From Acidovorax sp. DW039 (lineage in GTDB: Bacteria > Pseudomonadota > Gammaproteobacteria > Burkholderiales > Burkholderiaceae_C), in NCBI RefSeq assembly GCF_037101375.1, contig NZ_AP029019.1:4219501-4283500 (forward strand): a DNA stretch of 64,000 nt. Direction: 5' to 3'. Each line of letters opens with the position of its first letter. Positions within the stretch are counted from its first letter, which is position 1. The notes under the pieces were generated by a model. It had not been told where the DNA came from, ran no database searches, and saw only the letters and a program-made list of their open reading frames with translations. The position numbers were made by a program, and so were the translations under genes. Positions 25,362 through 35,367 of the stretch are shown piece by piece.

Positions 25362-26114
25362 ATGACCCACGATCTCTTCCGACAAGACGCCTACCTGCGC
25401 GAGTGCAGCGCACAACTCACCGTTATCACCGAGGCTGGCATCGTGCTGGACCGCACAGTGTTTTACCCCTTGGGTGGGGGGCAGGCGGGTGACAGCGGTG
25501 TTCTGGTGCTGGCCGATGGCACGGCGATTGCCATTGCCGACACGCGCAAGGGCAAGGACGCCGAGGGCCACCCGACCAGCGATATTGTTCACATTCCCGC
25601 CCCAGGCCAGGAAGCGCTTTTGGCCGCGCTGACCGTGAGCATGCCAGTCACGGCGCGCATTGACTGGGACCGACGCCACCGCATGATGCGCCTGCACACC
25701 ACCAGCCACCTGCTGTGCCATGTGGTGCCACAGCTGGTCAACGGCTGCTCCATCACCCCGGACTACGCCCGTCTGGATTTCGCCATGACTGACCCGCTGG
25801 ACAAAGACCAGCTCACCGCAGGCATTGCGGCACTGGTGGTGGCGGCCCATCCCATCACCGTGGCCTCCATCAGCGACGAGGAACTGGATGCCAACCCCAG
25901 CCTGGTCAAGAGCATGAGCGTGCAGCCGCCCCGAGGAACGGGCCGCATCCGCACCATCCGCATCGGCGGCGAAGGTGATGGGCCGCTGATCGACCTGCAG
26001 CCCTGTGGAGGCACGCATGTGGCAAACACGTCCGAAATCGGTGCCGTGATCGTGACCAAGATCGAGAAAAAGAGCGCGACCACGCGGCGTGTGGTGCTGG
26101 GCTTTGCGGCCTGA
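25362..26114 (+). CDS. Alanyl-tRNA editing protein (AlaX-type)
   Basis: A 250-residue free-standing editing domain homologous to the second half of alanyl-tRNA synthetase, removing serine or glycine wrongly attached to tRNA-Ala. Zinc ligands are supplied by LHTTSHLL (an HxxxH motif) and CGGTHV, both intact. The N-terminal barrel holds FYPLGGGQAGDSG. ATG 25362 is chosen because it gives the usual AlaX start (MTHDLFRQDAYL). It diverges from the creatininase gene and stands alone. Confidence 0.92.
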   Translation: MTHDLFRQDAYLRECSAQLTVITEAGIVLDRTVFYPLGGGQAGDSGVLVLADGTAIAIADTRKGKDAEGHPTSDIVHIPAPGQEALLAALTVSMPVTARIDWDRRHRMMRLHTTSHLLCHVVPQLVNGCSITPDYARLDFAMTDPLDKDQLTAGIAALVVAAHPITVASISDEELDANPSLVKSMSVQPPRGTGRIRTIRIGGEGDGPLIDLQPCGGTHVANTSEIGAVIVTKIEKKSATTRRVVLGFAA

Positions 26115-26249
26115 GCTGCATCAACATCTTGATACGTTGACAGCGCCTGCCGACCGTAACGCGCTGGTAACTTTGGACGTGGCGCACACAAGGCGGCCTT
26201 TGACCCACGACCGCCTTCACCAGCCCCCCCATTCGCCTCCCTTTGCCTG

Positions 26250-29200
26250 ATGCCTTCCATGCCCGCCCTGCTGCAACATCCCCACATGCAACGACTGATG
26301 GCCTTGCGCCAGCGTCGCTGGTTTCGCCCGGCCACACGGACTCTGGGGGCCGTGCTGGGGCTGTGGGCGGCGGCATGGCTCTTGGTGCCCTGGCTGGCAA
26401 AAGCTCCGCTGGAGCGCGCAGCCACCCAGGCGCTGGGGCGGCAGGTCACCATCGGGGCGGTGGATTTCCGCCCCTGGTCTCTGGAAGTGGCGCTGCGCGA
26501 CATTGCAGTCGCGGGCCGCGACGGGGAACCCCCTTTGCTGACCGTGGCCCGGGTGTATGCCGACGCGGAGATCGAATCGCTGCTGCGGCTGGCACCGGTG
26601 GTGGATGCGATCACGGTGGAATCCCCAGCATTGCGCATCACCCACCTGGGCGATGGCAGCTACGACGTGGACGACGTGCTGGCCAAGCTGCGCAGCCCCA
26701 GTGCCACTCCTGATTCCGAAGCGTCTACAGACCCCGTGCGGCTGGCCCTGTTCAACCTGGCCCTGCGGGGTGGAAGTGTGGATTTTGATGACCGCCGTGT
26801 GGGAGCCAAGCACACGGTGCGGGATGTGACGCTGACCATCCCTTTCATCAGCACCCTGCAGGACAGGAAAGACATCCGCGTAGAGCCCCGGCTGGCCTTT
26901 GTGCTGGATGGCAGCCACTTCGACTCGGCGGCGCAGAGCACGCCGTTTGCACAGACGGGCCACGCAGACGCGCAGATCCGCTGGAGCGACCTGGACCTGC
27001 AGCCGTACCTGGCCTATCTGCCCCCCAGCCTGCCCGTCAAAGTACAAGGCGCGACGCTGGACGTGGATGTGAAGCTGGCTTTTGAGCAATCACCCCGCAT
27101 GGCCGTGAAGCTCAGTGGCAGCGTGCAGGCCCGCAAGGTGCGCACCACCGACCGCGAAGGCAACCCCCTGCTGGCGCTGGAACACCTGAAGGTGGACATG
27201 GCCGATGTGCGCCCGCTGGAACAGGTGGTGGACCTGGCACAGGTCGAGCTGACAGCCCCCGTGCTGCATGCGCGGCGCGATGCCGCCGGGTTGCTGAACC
27301 TGGCACAACTGGGCGGCACAGGCGCACCAGCCGCCACGAGCAGCGACACGGCACCGGCAAGCACGACAACGCCACGGGCTCCCGCAGCATCAGACGCCGC
27401 CTCTGCGCCCCTCACAAGCGCTGAAGTGGCCAGTGCAACAGCACCTGCCAAGACGGCCTCCGCCGCCAGAACTGGCAAGCCCCGCGCCGCCGCACCCGCC
27501 CCCACCCCACCCTGGAAGGTAACGGTGGCGCATGCCAGCGTGCAGCGCGGCACTGTGCATTGGACCGACGATTCCACACGCCCAGCCACCGCATTGCAAG
27601 CGCAGAACCTGGCGCTGGATCTCAAGGGCCTGGCGCTGCCACTGGCCAAGTCGGTCACATTCCGCGGGGGGTGGACGCTGCCTGCCGTAGCGGCAGGCCC
27701 TGCCACGGGCGCTGTGGCAGCCCCTGAGGGCAAGCTGGCATTCTCGGGCGAGGCATCAGACCAGAAGGCGCAGGTCGAGTTGACTGCCGACAGCCTAGCG
27801 CTGCAACTGGCTACTCCCTACATTGCCCCCTATCTGGAGCCCACGGTGTCTGGCCAGTTCACGGGCACACTGGGCCTGCAGTGGCAGGCAACGCCTTCCA
27901 GCGCGGGCACGGATGGCAAATCGGCCAGCGGGCTGACCATCACGGCAGGCCCGCTCGCGCTGGAGCAAGCGGCGCTTCGGCAGCCCGGTGCAGGCAACAA
28001 GGCCGCGCTGCTCAGCCTGGGCAAACTGGAGGTGAAGGGAGCGAAGGTGCCGCTGGATGAGCGCACCGCCACGCTCGAATCCATCACGCTCACCCAGCCC
28101 CGCCTCGCGGTGGAGCGCAGCAGCGATGGGCGCTGGATGTTTGAACGCTGGGCCAAAACACCGGCAGGGTCTGCCGCCACAGCAAGCTCCGAAGCTCAGG
28201 CCAATCCCCCATCCCCCAAATCACCCGCTCCCTGGGCTGTGCGCGTGGGTGACCTGTCTGTGCAGGGCGCCACCGTGGGGTTTGCAGACAATGCCCAGTC
28301 CCGGCCCGTAGCGCTGGAAGTGTCGTCGCTGGACATCACCGCCAAGAACCTGGCCACGGACAGCGCCAAGCCAGGCACCGTGGCCCTGAGTGCCCGCGCT
28401 GCCGCGGGCAAGGGCGACTATCGAAGCACCGCAGGCAAACTGGACTACCAGGGCACACTGGCCCTGCAGCCCTTGGCGACCCAGGGCAAGCTCGATGCAT
28501 CGCGCCTGCCGGTGCATGGCCTCGACGGGTATCTGGCCAGCCAGCTCAATATCGAACTGCTGCGCGCAGACGTGGGCTTCAAAGGCCAACTGGGCTTTTC
28601 TCAATCTGACAAAGGTGCCACCCTGCAACTGGTGGGTGATGCGGCCATTGAAGACCTCAAGGCCAACAGCACGGCTGCGTCCACACCGTTGACCGAAGCC
28701 CAGGTGGGCGAGGAATTGCTGGCCTGGAAGAGCCTGAACCTGCGGGGCCTGAACGTGGCAACCGCCCCCGGCTCAGCGCCCAAGGTGCGCGTCAACGAAA
28801 CCAGCCTGCTGGACTTCTTTGCCCGCATCACCATCAATGAGGCCGGACGCATCAACCTGCGCGATATCGTGAAGGGCGACACGCCCGCCGAGCCCCTCCC
28901 CACTTCCACCGTCGCAGCAGAGCAAACCGCCCAGGCAGCCAAAACCCAGCCCGTCTCCGCAGCATCTTCGACATCTGCGGCTTCTTCGGCTTCCGCCCCC
29001 CAGCCGCCGCAGCCCGCGGCAGTCGCCACCCGTGACCCGCTGGCCCCCGTGGTGGAGTTTGGCCCCATCAGCCTGGTCAACGGCAAGGTGCTGTTTTCTG
29101 ACTTTTTCATCAAGCCCAACTACTCGGCCGATCTGACTGAGTTGACGGGCAAGCTGGGGGCTTTCTCGTCCGAAGCGCCGGGCGGTGAGCCCCAACTGGC

Positions 29201-30221
29201 AGCGCTGGAGCTGCTGGGCCGCGCCGAAGGGTCGGCCTCGCTGGAGGTCACCGGCAAGCTCAACCCCCTGGCCAAGCCGCTGGCGCTGGATATCACCGGC
29301 AGGGTGCGTGACCTGGATCTGCCGCCGCTGTCCCCCTATTCCGTGAAATACGCGGGCCACGGCATTGAGCGCGGCAAACTCAGCGTGGATGTGGCTTATA
29401 AAGTGCTGCCCAATGGCCAGCTCACCGCCAACAACCGCATCGTGCTCAACCAGCTCACGTTTGGCGAACCCGTGGCAGGTGCACCCAACAGCCTGCCCGT
29501 GCGGCTGGCCGTGGCGCTGCTGGCCAACCGGCAAGGCGTGATTGACCTGGACCTGCCCATCAGCGGCTCGCTCAACGATCCACAGTTCCGCATCGGGCCG
29601 GTGATCGGAAAAATCGTCGTCAACCTGATCGGAAAGGCGCTGACCTCGCCTTTCAGCCTGCTGGCCAGCGCGTTTGGCGGGGGCGAGGAAATGAGCAGCG
29701 TGAACTTTGCCCCTGGCAGTGCCACCCTGAGCGCCGAGGCAGAGCAGAACCTGGCCAAAGTGGCCAAGGCTCTGGCCGACCGCCCCAACCTGCGCATCAC
29801 CGTGACAGGCACCGCCAACCTGGCTGAGGAGCGCGAAGGCATGCAGCGCGAGCATGTGCAGCAGCTGGTGCGTGCTGAAAAGCTGCGCGCCCAGCCCGGC
29901 AACACCGCGCCCGTGACGGCAGAGGAGTATCCCGTGCTTCTGAAAGCGGTTTATGGCCGCGCCAATATTCCCAAACCACGCAATCTGGTGGGATTGCCCA
30001 AGGACCTGTCTCCCCCCGAAATGGAAACCCTGCTGATGGCCCACCAGCCCGCCACCGAAGCCATGGCGGCAGACTTGGCAGCCCAGCGCGGCCACGCCAT
30101 CCAGAGCTATCTGGCAGCCCAGAAGCTGCCCGCGGAGCGGCTCTTCCTGGCCGCGCCCAAGACGGGCAGCCAAGCCCCTAAAGGACCACCGCGTGCCGAG
30201 CTGAGCCTTGCCACGCAGTAA
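26250..30221 (+). CDS. Giant DUF748 (AsmA-like) envelope protein
   Basis: A 1323-residue protein of the DUF748 family, related to AsmA-type proteins that span the periplasm. An N-terminal membrane helix (LGAVLGLWAAAWLLVPWLA) is followed by repetitive beta-rich segments (RQVTIGAVDFRPWSLEVALRD) and two alanine/threonine/proline-rich linkers, around residues 365-425 and 895-935. The C-terminal part (SVNFAPGSATLSAEAEQNLAKVAKALADRPNLRITVTGTA) resembles an OmpA-like domain of the family. Start codon is one of ATG 26250, 26259 or 26286. AsmA-like proteins have been implicated in phospholipid transport; DUF748 members are poorly characterised. Followed at once by a 112-bp repeat element. Confidence 0.88.
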   Translation: MPSMPALLQHPHMQRLMALRQRRWFRPATRTLGAVLGLWAAAWLLVPWLAKAPLERAATQALGRQVTIGAVDFRPWSLEVALRDIAVAGRDGEPPLLTVARVYADAEIESLLRLAPVVDAITVESPALRITHLGDGSYDVDDVLAKLRSPSATPDSEASTDPVRLALFNLALRGGSVDFDDRRVGAKHTVRDVTLTIPFISTLQDRKDIRVEPRLAFVLDGSHFDSAAQSTPFAQTGHADAQIRWSDLDLQPYLAYLPPSLPVKVQGATLDVDVKLAFEQSPRMAVKLSGSVQARKVRTTDREGNPLLALEHLKVDMADVRPLEQVVDLAQVELTAPVLHARRDAAGLLNLAQLGGTGAPAATSSDTAPASTTTPRAPAASDAASAPLTSAEVASATAPAKTASAARTGKPRAAAPAPTPPWKVTVAHASVQRGTVHWTDDSTRPATALQAQNLALDLKGLALPLAKSVTFRGGWTLPAVAAGPATGAVAAPEGKLAFSGEASDQKAQVELTADSLALQLATPYIAPYLEPTVSGQFTGTLGLQWQATPSSAGTDGKSASGLTITAGPLALEQAALRQPGAGNKAALLSLGKLEVKGAKVPLDERTATLESITLTQPRLAVERSSDGRWMFERWAKTPAGSAATASSEAQANPPSPKSPAPWAVRVGDLSVQGATVGFADNAQSRPVALEVSSLDITAKNLATDSAKPGTVALSARAAAGKGDYRSTAGKLDYQGTLALQPLATQGKLDASRLPVHGLDGYLASQLNIELLRADVGFKGQLGFSQSDKGATLQLVGDAAIEDLKANSTAASTPLTEAQVGEELLAWKSLNLRGLNVATAPGSAPKVRVNETSLLDFFARITINEAGRINLRDIVKGDTPAEPLPTSTVAAEQTAQAAKTQPVSAASSTSAASSASAPQPPQPAAVATRDPLAPVVEFGPISLVNGKVLFSDFFIKPNYSADLTELTGKLGAFSSEAPGGEPQLAALELLGRAEGSASLEVTGKLNPLAKPLALDITGRVRDLDLPPLSPYSVKYAGHGIERGKLSVDVAYKVLPNGQLTANNRIVLNQLTFGEPVAGAPNSLPVRLAVALLANRQGVIDLDLPISGSLNDPQFRIGPVIGKIVVNLIGKALTSPFSLLASAFGGGEEMSSVNFAPGSATLSAEAEQNLAKVAKALADRPNLRITVTGTANLAEEREGMQREHVQQLVRAEKLRAQPGNTAPVTAEEYPVLLKAVYGRANIPKPRNLVGLPKDLSPPEMETLLMAHQPATEAMAADLAAQRGHAIQSYLAAQKLPAERLFLAAPKTGSQAPKGPPRAELSLATQ

Positions 30222-30333
30222 GAGCGACTCACAAAACTCCCTTGGCGTCGTTGTTCCGTCTTGTCGTACCCGGCGTACTGCCTGCAACTGAACGCCTAGC
30301 CAAGGCCGCTGCGCTGAGTTTTGTGAGCCGCTC
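30222..30333 (-). repeat. 112-bp near-palindromic element, copy 1
   Basis: Starts within the nucleotides right after the DUF748 stop. Ends are GAGCGACTCACAAAACT and the complement AGTTTTGTGAGCCGCTC (16 of 17 match). The interior matches copies 2 and 3 in reverse orientation. Confidence 0.85.
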
Positions 30334-30497
30334 CAACGCAGGCAACGCGGCGGGGAATGCAGTGGCGTGAGCCTCCATCCGGCGGCAAAGCAGCACAGCA
30401 GATTCTCCCCGCAAGCCGCACAATGCGGGGCAAACCTGCAATGCCCTGCCCGCCGTGCCGGAACCATCCGTGCCGGGCAGGCTCCCACACTGCAATC

Positions 30498-32741
30498 ATG
30501 ACCACCCGCCTGCTGCCCCGCCTTTTTTCCGCTACGGTATTTGTAGCTGCCTGCGCTTTATCTACGGGCGCTAGCGCCCAATTAAGCCCCAAATCCTCCC
30601 ACACAGGCAGCAGCACCGTCACCACCCCCCATGTGCAGGCAGAACTGCTGGCCCATGCCCCGCAGGGCGTGGTGCCAGGGCAACCGCTGTGGGTGGGTTT
30701 GCAGATCACCCACCAGCCGGACTGGCATACCTACTGGAAAAACCCCGGCGACTCGGGCCTGCCCACCGAGCTGACCTGGCAAATGCCCGCGGGGCTGGAT
30801 GTGGGCGATATTGCCTGGCCGGTTCCCCACAAGATTGCGATTGGCAACTTGGCCAACTATGGCTACGAAGGCACGGTGCTGCTGCCCGTGCCGGTGACCG
30901 TGTCCAGCACGTTTGCCCCCGGCCCGCTGGCCAAGGAAATCACCATTCAACTGCGCGCATCCTGGCTGGTGTGCCGCAAGGAATGCATTCCTGAAGAGGG
31001 TGAATTCACCCTGCAACTGCCGGTTCGCAGCACCACGGCGCTGCACGGTGCCCTTTTTGAGCAGGCCCTCAAAGCCCAGCCCGAGCCGCTGCCCCCAGCA
31101 CCGCAAGGATCCGCGCGGGAAGCGCGCATTGACGGCGATGCTCTGCAAGTGCGCGTGCCCGGCTTGCCCGCCGCGCTGCGAGGCAAGGTGCTGGACCTGT
31201 ACCCCGAAACACCAGAAGTCATCCACAACGCGGCCCCCTGGCCCCAGCAGTGGGACGGCGATGTGTGGACAGCCCGCATCCCGCTGGCAGAACAGCGCAG
31301 CAACAGCCCGGCCACCTTGCCCGTGGTGCTGGCCGAACGGATGGAGCGGGCCGATGCAAGCACCGCCCGCCCCGGCTACCGCACCGAACTGCCGATAGCA
31401 GGCGCATGGCCTGCCGCCGCCACCAAGGCCGGCGTATCCCCCGCACTGGAGGCGGCACTCCAAGCCAACGCAGCCAATGCGAGCCAGACCGGTGCCGCGG
31501 CCAACGGCGCATCCAGCGTCACGCTCGCAGCAGCGCTGCTGGGGGCCTTGCTGGGCGGGCTCCTGCTCAACCTCATGCCCTGTGTCTTTCCGGTGCTGGC
31601 GATCAAAGTGGTGGGCTTTACCCGCCACGCACAAGACCGGCGCGCGCACCGCGTGAGCGGCCTGGCCTACACCGCAGGCGTGGTGGTGTCGTTCCTGGCG
31701 CTGGGTGCCGTCATGCTGGGGCTGCGGGCGGCGGGCGAAGCGGTGGGCTGGGGGTTTCAGCTGCAATCGCCCGCGGTGGTGGCGGCGCTGGCAGGGCTTT
31801 TCACCCTCATCGGGCTGAATCTGGCGGGCGTGTTCGAGTTTGGGCAGATGCTGCCGTCCTCCGTGGCCAGCCTGCAGGCCCGGCATCCGGTGGCCGACAG
31901 CTTTTTGACCGGCGTGCTGGCAGTGGCCGTGGCCTCGCCGTGCACGGCTCCGTTCATGGGCGCGTCCATGGGCCTCACCGCCACGCTGCCTGCCGTGCAG
32001 GCGCTGGCGGTGTTTGCCGCCTTGGGCCTGGGCCTGGCGCTGCCCTATCTGGCCGCCAGCCTGTGGCCCGCCGTGGCCCGCACCCTGCCCCGCCCCGGCG
32101 CGTGGATGGATACCTTCAAGCGCTTCATGGCCTTCCCCATGTTTGCCACCGTGGTGTGGCTGGTGTGGGTGCTGGGCCAGCAAAGCGGCATTGACGGTGC
32201 GGCGGCGCTGCTGATCCTGCTGGTGGGCCTGGGGCTGCTGGCCTGGTCGCTGGCATTGCAGGGCCGCGCCCGGCGCTGGATGGGCTCGGTGGCGACGGTG
32301 TCCATGGCCCTGCTGCTGTGGGCCTTTGCCCCCCACGTGACCCGCATGGCAGAGGTGGAAGCCTTCCCCGCAGGCCAGGCATCAGGCACTGCCAACGCCC
32401 AGCCAAGCTGGCAGCCCTGGACCCCGGATGCTGTGGCACAACTGACAGCCAGCGGCCGCCCCGTGTTTGTGGACTTCACCGCTGCCTGGTGCGTGACCTG
32501 CCAGTACAACAAGAAGACCACCCTGGCCAACGCCGACGTACTGGCTGATCTGCAAACCAAGAACGTCGCCCTGCTGCGCGCCGACTGGACACGCCGCGAC
32601 CCGCGCATCACCGCCGCCCTGGCAGAGCTGGGGCGCAACGGGGTGCCGGTGTATGTGCTGCATGCACCGGGCAGACCGCCGGTGGTTTTCTCTGAGGTGC
32701 TCGGCGAGCGCGAACTGCGCGATGCCGTAGCGAAGCTCTGA
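30498..32741 (+). CDS. Thiol:disulfide reductase of the ScsB/DsbD type
   Basis: A 747-residue membrane reductase. Order: signal peptide (residues 1-28), an N-terminal periplasmic domain with WHTYWKNPGDSGLPTEL and the cysteine pair in WLVCRKECIPEEGEF, an eight-helix membrane domain with LMPCVFPVLAIKVVGF and ASPCTAPFMGASMG, and a C-terminal thioredoxin-like domain with FTAAWCVTCQYNKKTT. All three cysteine pairs expected of a DsbD electron relay are present; the N-terminal domain looks more like ScsB. It would pass reducing power from cytoplasmic thioredoxin to periplasmic partners. The signal region (30539-30583) overlaps a dispersed repeat. A terminator follows. Confidence 0.9.
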   Translation: MTTRLLPRLFSATVFVAACALSTGASAQLSPKSSHTGSSTVTTPHVQAELLAHAPQGVVPGQPLWVGLQITHQPDWHTYWKNPGDSGLPTELTWQMPAGLDVGDIAWPVPHKIAIGNLANYGYEGTVLLPVPVTVSSTFAPGPLAKEITIQLRASWLVCRKECIPEEGEFTLQLPVRSTTALHGALFEQALKAQPEPLPPAPQGSAREARIDGDALQVRVPGLPAALRGKVLDLYPETPEVIHNAAPWPQQWDGDVWTARIPLAEQRSNSPATLPVVLAERMERADASTARPGYRTELPIAGAWPAAATKAGVSPALEAALQANAANASQTGAAANGASSVTLAAALLGALLGGLLLNLMPCVFPVLAIKVVGFTRHAQDRRAHRVSGLAYTAGVVVSFLALGAVMLGLRAAGEAVGWGFQLQSPAVVAALAGLFTLIGLNLAGVFEFGQMLPSSVASLQARHPVADSFLTGVLAVAVASPCTAPFMGASMGLTATLPAVQALAVFAALGLGLALPYLAASLWPAVARTLPRPGAWMDTFKRFMAFPMFATVVWLVWVLGQQSGIDGAAALLILLVGLGLLAWSLALQGRARRWMGSVATVSMALLLWAFAPHVTRMAEVEAFPAGQASGTANAQPSWQPWTPDAVAQLTASGRPVFVDFTAAWCVTCQYNKKTTLANADVLADLQTKNVALLRADWTRRDPRITAALAELGRNGVPVYVLHAPGRPPVVFSEVLGERELRDAVAKL
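30539..30583. repeat. Short dispersed palindromic repeat in the ScsB/DsbD signal sequence
   Basis: TGTAGCTGCCTGCGCTTTA then GGGCGCTAGCGCCCAATT follow the dispersed repeat layout and code for the end of the signal peptide (FVAACALSTGASAQ). Confidence 0.55.
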
Positions 32742-32759
32742 ACGTTCGAAAGCGCGATC

Positions 32760-32798
32760 AAAAAGGCCCGGCAGCTCCTCAGAGCCCCGGGCCTTTTT
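32760..32798. terminator. Bidirectional rho-independent terminator
   Basis: A 12-bp stem AAAAAGGCCCGG / CCGGGCCTTTTT with a 15-nt loop, between the converging ScsB/DsbD-type and binding-protein genes. A and T runs on both sides. Confidence 0.88.
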
Positions 32799-32848
32799 GC
32801 AGGGCGCAGGCAGATGTACGCCCTGCGCAGCAACGCTTACCTGTGCAA

Positions 32849-33988
32849 TTACAGGCTCTTGAGCGGAACGACTTCCTTGCCCTTGAAGGTGAACACGGTG
32901 ACTGCGGACGAGCGCAGGTCGTGCTTGGCGTCGTAGGCAAACTCGCCCGTCACACCGGCGTATTTGCCTGCAGCGATGTGCTCGGTCACCTTCTTCACGT
33001 CCAGCGACTGGGTGGCCTCGATGGCAGATGCCAGCAGATGCATGCCGTCGTAGAAAGCGGCAGCGTAGGTCAGCGGGTCGCGCTTGTATTCGGCGCGGTA
33101 GGTGGCCGCAAACTTCTGCCCCTTGTCGCTGCGGTCGAGCATGGAGCCGCCCTGGGTGCAGAAGGTGTTGAGGTCACCCGTCACCTGCGACAGCAATGCG
33201 GTTTCAGATGAGCAGATGCCATCGCCCCCCAGCAACGCGGCCTGGATACCCAGTGCGCGCATCTGCTTGAGCAGCGGGCCGCCCTGGGGTGAATAGCCGC
33301 CGTAGAACACGGCATCAGGCTTGGCGGCGCGGATGTTGGTCAGGATGGCGCTGAAATCGGTGGCTTTGTCGGTGGTGAATTCGTTAGCGACGATCTTGAC
33401 GCCCAGGCGCTTGGCTTGCTCCGTGAACTCACGCGCCACGCCCTGGCCATAGGCCGTACGGTCATCAATCACGGCCACGGTCTTGACCTTGAGGTCCTGT
33501 GCAGCATAGGTAGCCATCTTGGCGCCCAGCTGGTTGTCGCTGGCACCGATGCGGAACAGCGTGGCGTAGCCTTGCTCGGTCACTTTGGGGTTGGAGGCCA
33601 CGGTAAACACCGCCATGCCCGCGTCGGCCAGCACGCGCGATGCAGGCATGGTCACGCCCGAGTTGTAGGGGCCCAGAACAAACTTCACCTTCTGATCCGA
33701 CAGGCGCTGGGCGATCTGCACGCCTTGCTTGGGGTCAGCTCCGTCGTCGTTGATGTCCAGCTCAAACTGCACGGACTTGCCGCCCACCTTGATGCCCTTG
33801 GCGTTGATTTCCTTGATGGCGAGCAAGACACCGTCACGGTTATCCACCCCGTTTGCGGCTTGCGGACCCGTGACAGGGCTCATGAAACCGATGCGTACCC
33901 GCTCTTGGGCAGAGGCTGTGAACGCGACCAGGCCGCAGGCTGCCAGCGTCAGTGCGATGGCGTGTTTTTTCAGATCAGGTTTTTTCAT
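32849..33988 (-). CDS. Leu/Ile/Val-type periplasmic binding protein 1
   Basis: A 379-residue branched-chain amino-acid type binding protein. The signal peptide is MKKPDLKKHAIALTLAACGLVAFTASA; the mature part starts RVRIGFMSPVTGPQAANGVDNRDGVLLAIKEINAKG and includes VKFVLGPYNSGVTMPASRVL. ATG 33988 has GGAGAACC upstream; the longer frame from 34183 runs over the divergent promoter region and is not real. No permease or ATPase genes adjoin it, so the ABC partner lies elsewhere. Ligand may be leucine/isoleucine/valine, another amino acid, or an aromatic compound. Confidence 0.92.
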   Translation of the reverse strand: MKKPDLKKHAIALTLAACGLVAFTASAQERVRIGFMSPVTGPQAANGVDNRDGVLLAIKEINAKGIKVGGKSVQFELDINDDGADPKQGVQIAQRLSDQKVKFVLGPYNSGVTMPASRVLADAGMAVFTVASNPKVTEQGYATLFRIGASDNQLGAKMATYAAQDLKVKTVAVIDDRTAYGQGVAREFTEQAKRLGVKIVANEFTTDKATDFSAILTNIRAAKPDAVFYGGYSPQGGPLLKQMRALGIQAALLGGDGICSSETALLSQVTGDLNTFCTQGGSMLDRSDKGQKFAATYRAEYKRDPLTYAAAFYDGMHLLASAIEATQSLDVKKVTEHIAAGKYAGVTGEFAYDAKHDLRSSAVTVFTFKGKEVVPLKSL

Positions 33989-34233
33989 TGGAAAGGTTCT
34001 CCTCAGGACAGAGGCGGCCACGCAGATTGTGTCCAGGCGTGCCGCCCGCGCGGGAGTATGCAGCAAACGGCAGATCGGTCCGCGCTCGCAATTGCCCACC
34101 TTCGCAAACCCCTGCGCCAGTGAGGTTGCCATTTGCTTTGCCACAATGACTTTTGTATTTGAGGCTCTGAGCAGCTCATGCACAGGTCTGTTTTTCGTTC
34201 GTTGTCACTAACACAACTTTCTGGAGGACTTTC

Positions 34234-34857
34234 ATGCCACTTGGTCGCACACTCATCCTGGCGGCTGCCGTACTGGTGGCCCAAGCTCCGCTGCAAGTTC
34301 AGGCAGCCATTGCCGTGGGCCAGACTGCGCCCGACTTTGCGCTCAAAGACACCAGCGGAAAGACGGTGCGGCTGTCTGACTTCAAAGGCAAGCATGTGGT
34401 GCTGGAGTGGACCAACCCCGGCTGCCCTTTTGTGCGCAAGCACTACGACAGCGGCAACATGCCTGCCACGCAGAAAGATGCGACGGACAAGGGTGTGGTG
34501 TGGCTTGCGATCAACTCCACGGAAAAGGCCAGCAGCGACTACCTGGAACCGACCAAGCTTTCAGCCTGGCTGGCGGAGCGCAAGGCCTCCCCCACAGCGG
34601 TGCTGATGGATGAGGAAGGCACCACAGGACGCAGCTACGGTGCGCGCACCACGCCCCACATGTACATCATCAACCCCCAAGGGGTGCTGATTTATGCGGG
34701 CGGCATTGACAGCATTGCGTCGGCCCGCCCGTCCGATATTGAGAAGGCCACGAACTACGTCAAGACCGGTCTGGCCGAGGCATTGGCGGGCAAATCGCTG
34801 ACCGCCGCAACGACCGCACCGTATGGCTGCAGCATCAAATACAAGAATCCGGCCTGA
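34234..34857 (+). CDS. Periplasmic thioredoxin-like peroxiredoxin
   Basis: A 207-residue secreted thioredoxin-fold protein of the AhpC/TSA type. Signal peptide: residues 1-25 (ends LQVQA). The catalytic-type segment is LEWTNPGCPFVRKHYDSGNMP, with a single CPF cysteine in place of CxxC, and a second cysteine sits near the C-terminus (APYGCSIKY), so it may use an atypical two-cysteine cycle. GGAGGAC precedes the ATG. It diverges from the binding protein gene and is followed 44 bp later by the CoA-binding gene. Confidence 0.88.
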   Translation: MPLGRTLILAAAVLVAQAPLQVQAAIAVGQTAPDFALKDTSGKTVRLSDFKGKHVVLEWTNPGCPFVRKHYDSGNMPATQKDATDKGVVWLAINSTEKASSDYLEPTKLSAWLAERKASPTAVLMDEEGTTGRSYGARTTPHMYIINPQGVLIYAGGIDSIASARPSDIEKATNYVKTGLAEALAGKSLTAATTAPYGCSIKYKNPA

Positions 34858-34901
34858 CATCCAGCCCAACACCTGGCTTGCCGCCAGGTCCGCCATCTGA
34901 C

Positions 34902-35351
34902 ATGACGCACCCGCCCATGACCCCTGACCTGTACGCGCACATCTTTCGCAACACACGCACCATTGCCGTCGTGGGCCTGTCCCCCAAACCTGAACGGGAC
35001 AGCCACCATGTAGCGCAGTATCTGCAGACCCAGGGCTTTCGCATCGTCCCGGTCAATCCTGCCGTCCATGAGGTGCTGGGGGAGAAGAGCTGGCCGTCTC
35101 TGACCGAGGCGGCCCAGCACCATGCGATTGATCTGGTAGACGTCTTCAGGGACAGCGCGGCGGTACCGCCGATTGCGGATGAGGCCATCGCCATCGGAGC
35201 CAAAACGCTGTGGCTGCAACTGGGGGTGCGCCACGATGCCGCTCTGGCCGAAGCCCAGGCCGCAGGGTTGGCCGTGGTGCAGGACCGCTGCACACTGGTA
35301 GAACACCAGCGGCTGAAAGCTGCGGCACAGCAGCGTGCACCGCAAGAATGA
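34902..35351 (+). CDS. CoA-binding domain protein (YccU type)
   Basis: A 149-residue Rossmann-type CoA-binding domain related to the N-terminal part of succinyl-CoA ligases. NTRTIAVVGLSPKPERDSHHVAQYLQTQGF holds the nucleotide loop and RIVPVNPAVHEVLGEKSWPSL is typical of YccU. There is no catalytic partner domain, as in YccU. Start ATG at 34902 (MTHPPMTPDLYAHIF) gives the family's N-terminal spacing. It converges on a DUF2062 gene, with stops 16 bp apart. Role unknown, perhaps CoA or acyl-CoA sensing. Confidence 0.9.
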   Translation: MTHPPMTPDLYAHIFRNTRTIAVVGLSPKPERDSHHVAQYLQTQGFRIVPVNPAVHEVLGEKSWPSLTEAAQHHAIDLVDVFRDSAAVPPIADEAIAIGAKTLWLQLGVRHDAALAEAQAAGLAVVQDRCTLVEHQRLKAAAQQRAPQE

Positions 35352-35367
35352 ATTTTTGAACAGGTCC

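Noticed and set aside
33839..33847. Additional DnaA box (TTATCCACC) in the binding-protein gene
   Set aside because: It has a mismatch at the last position and lies in a coding sequence without the CAACAAAG context.
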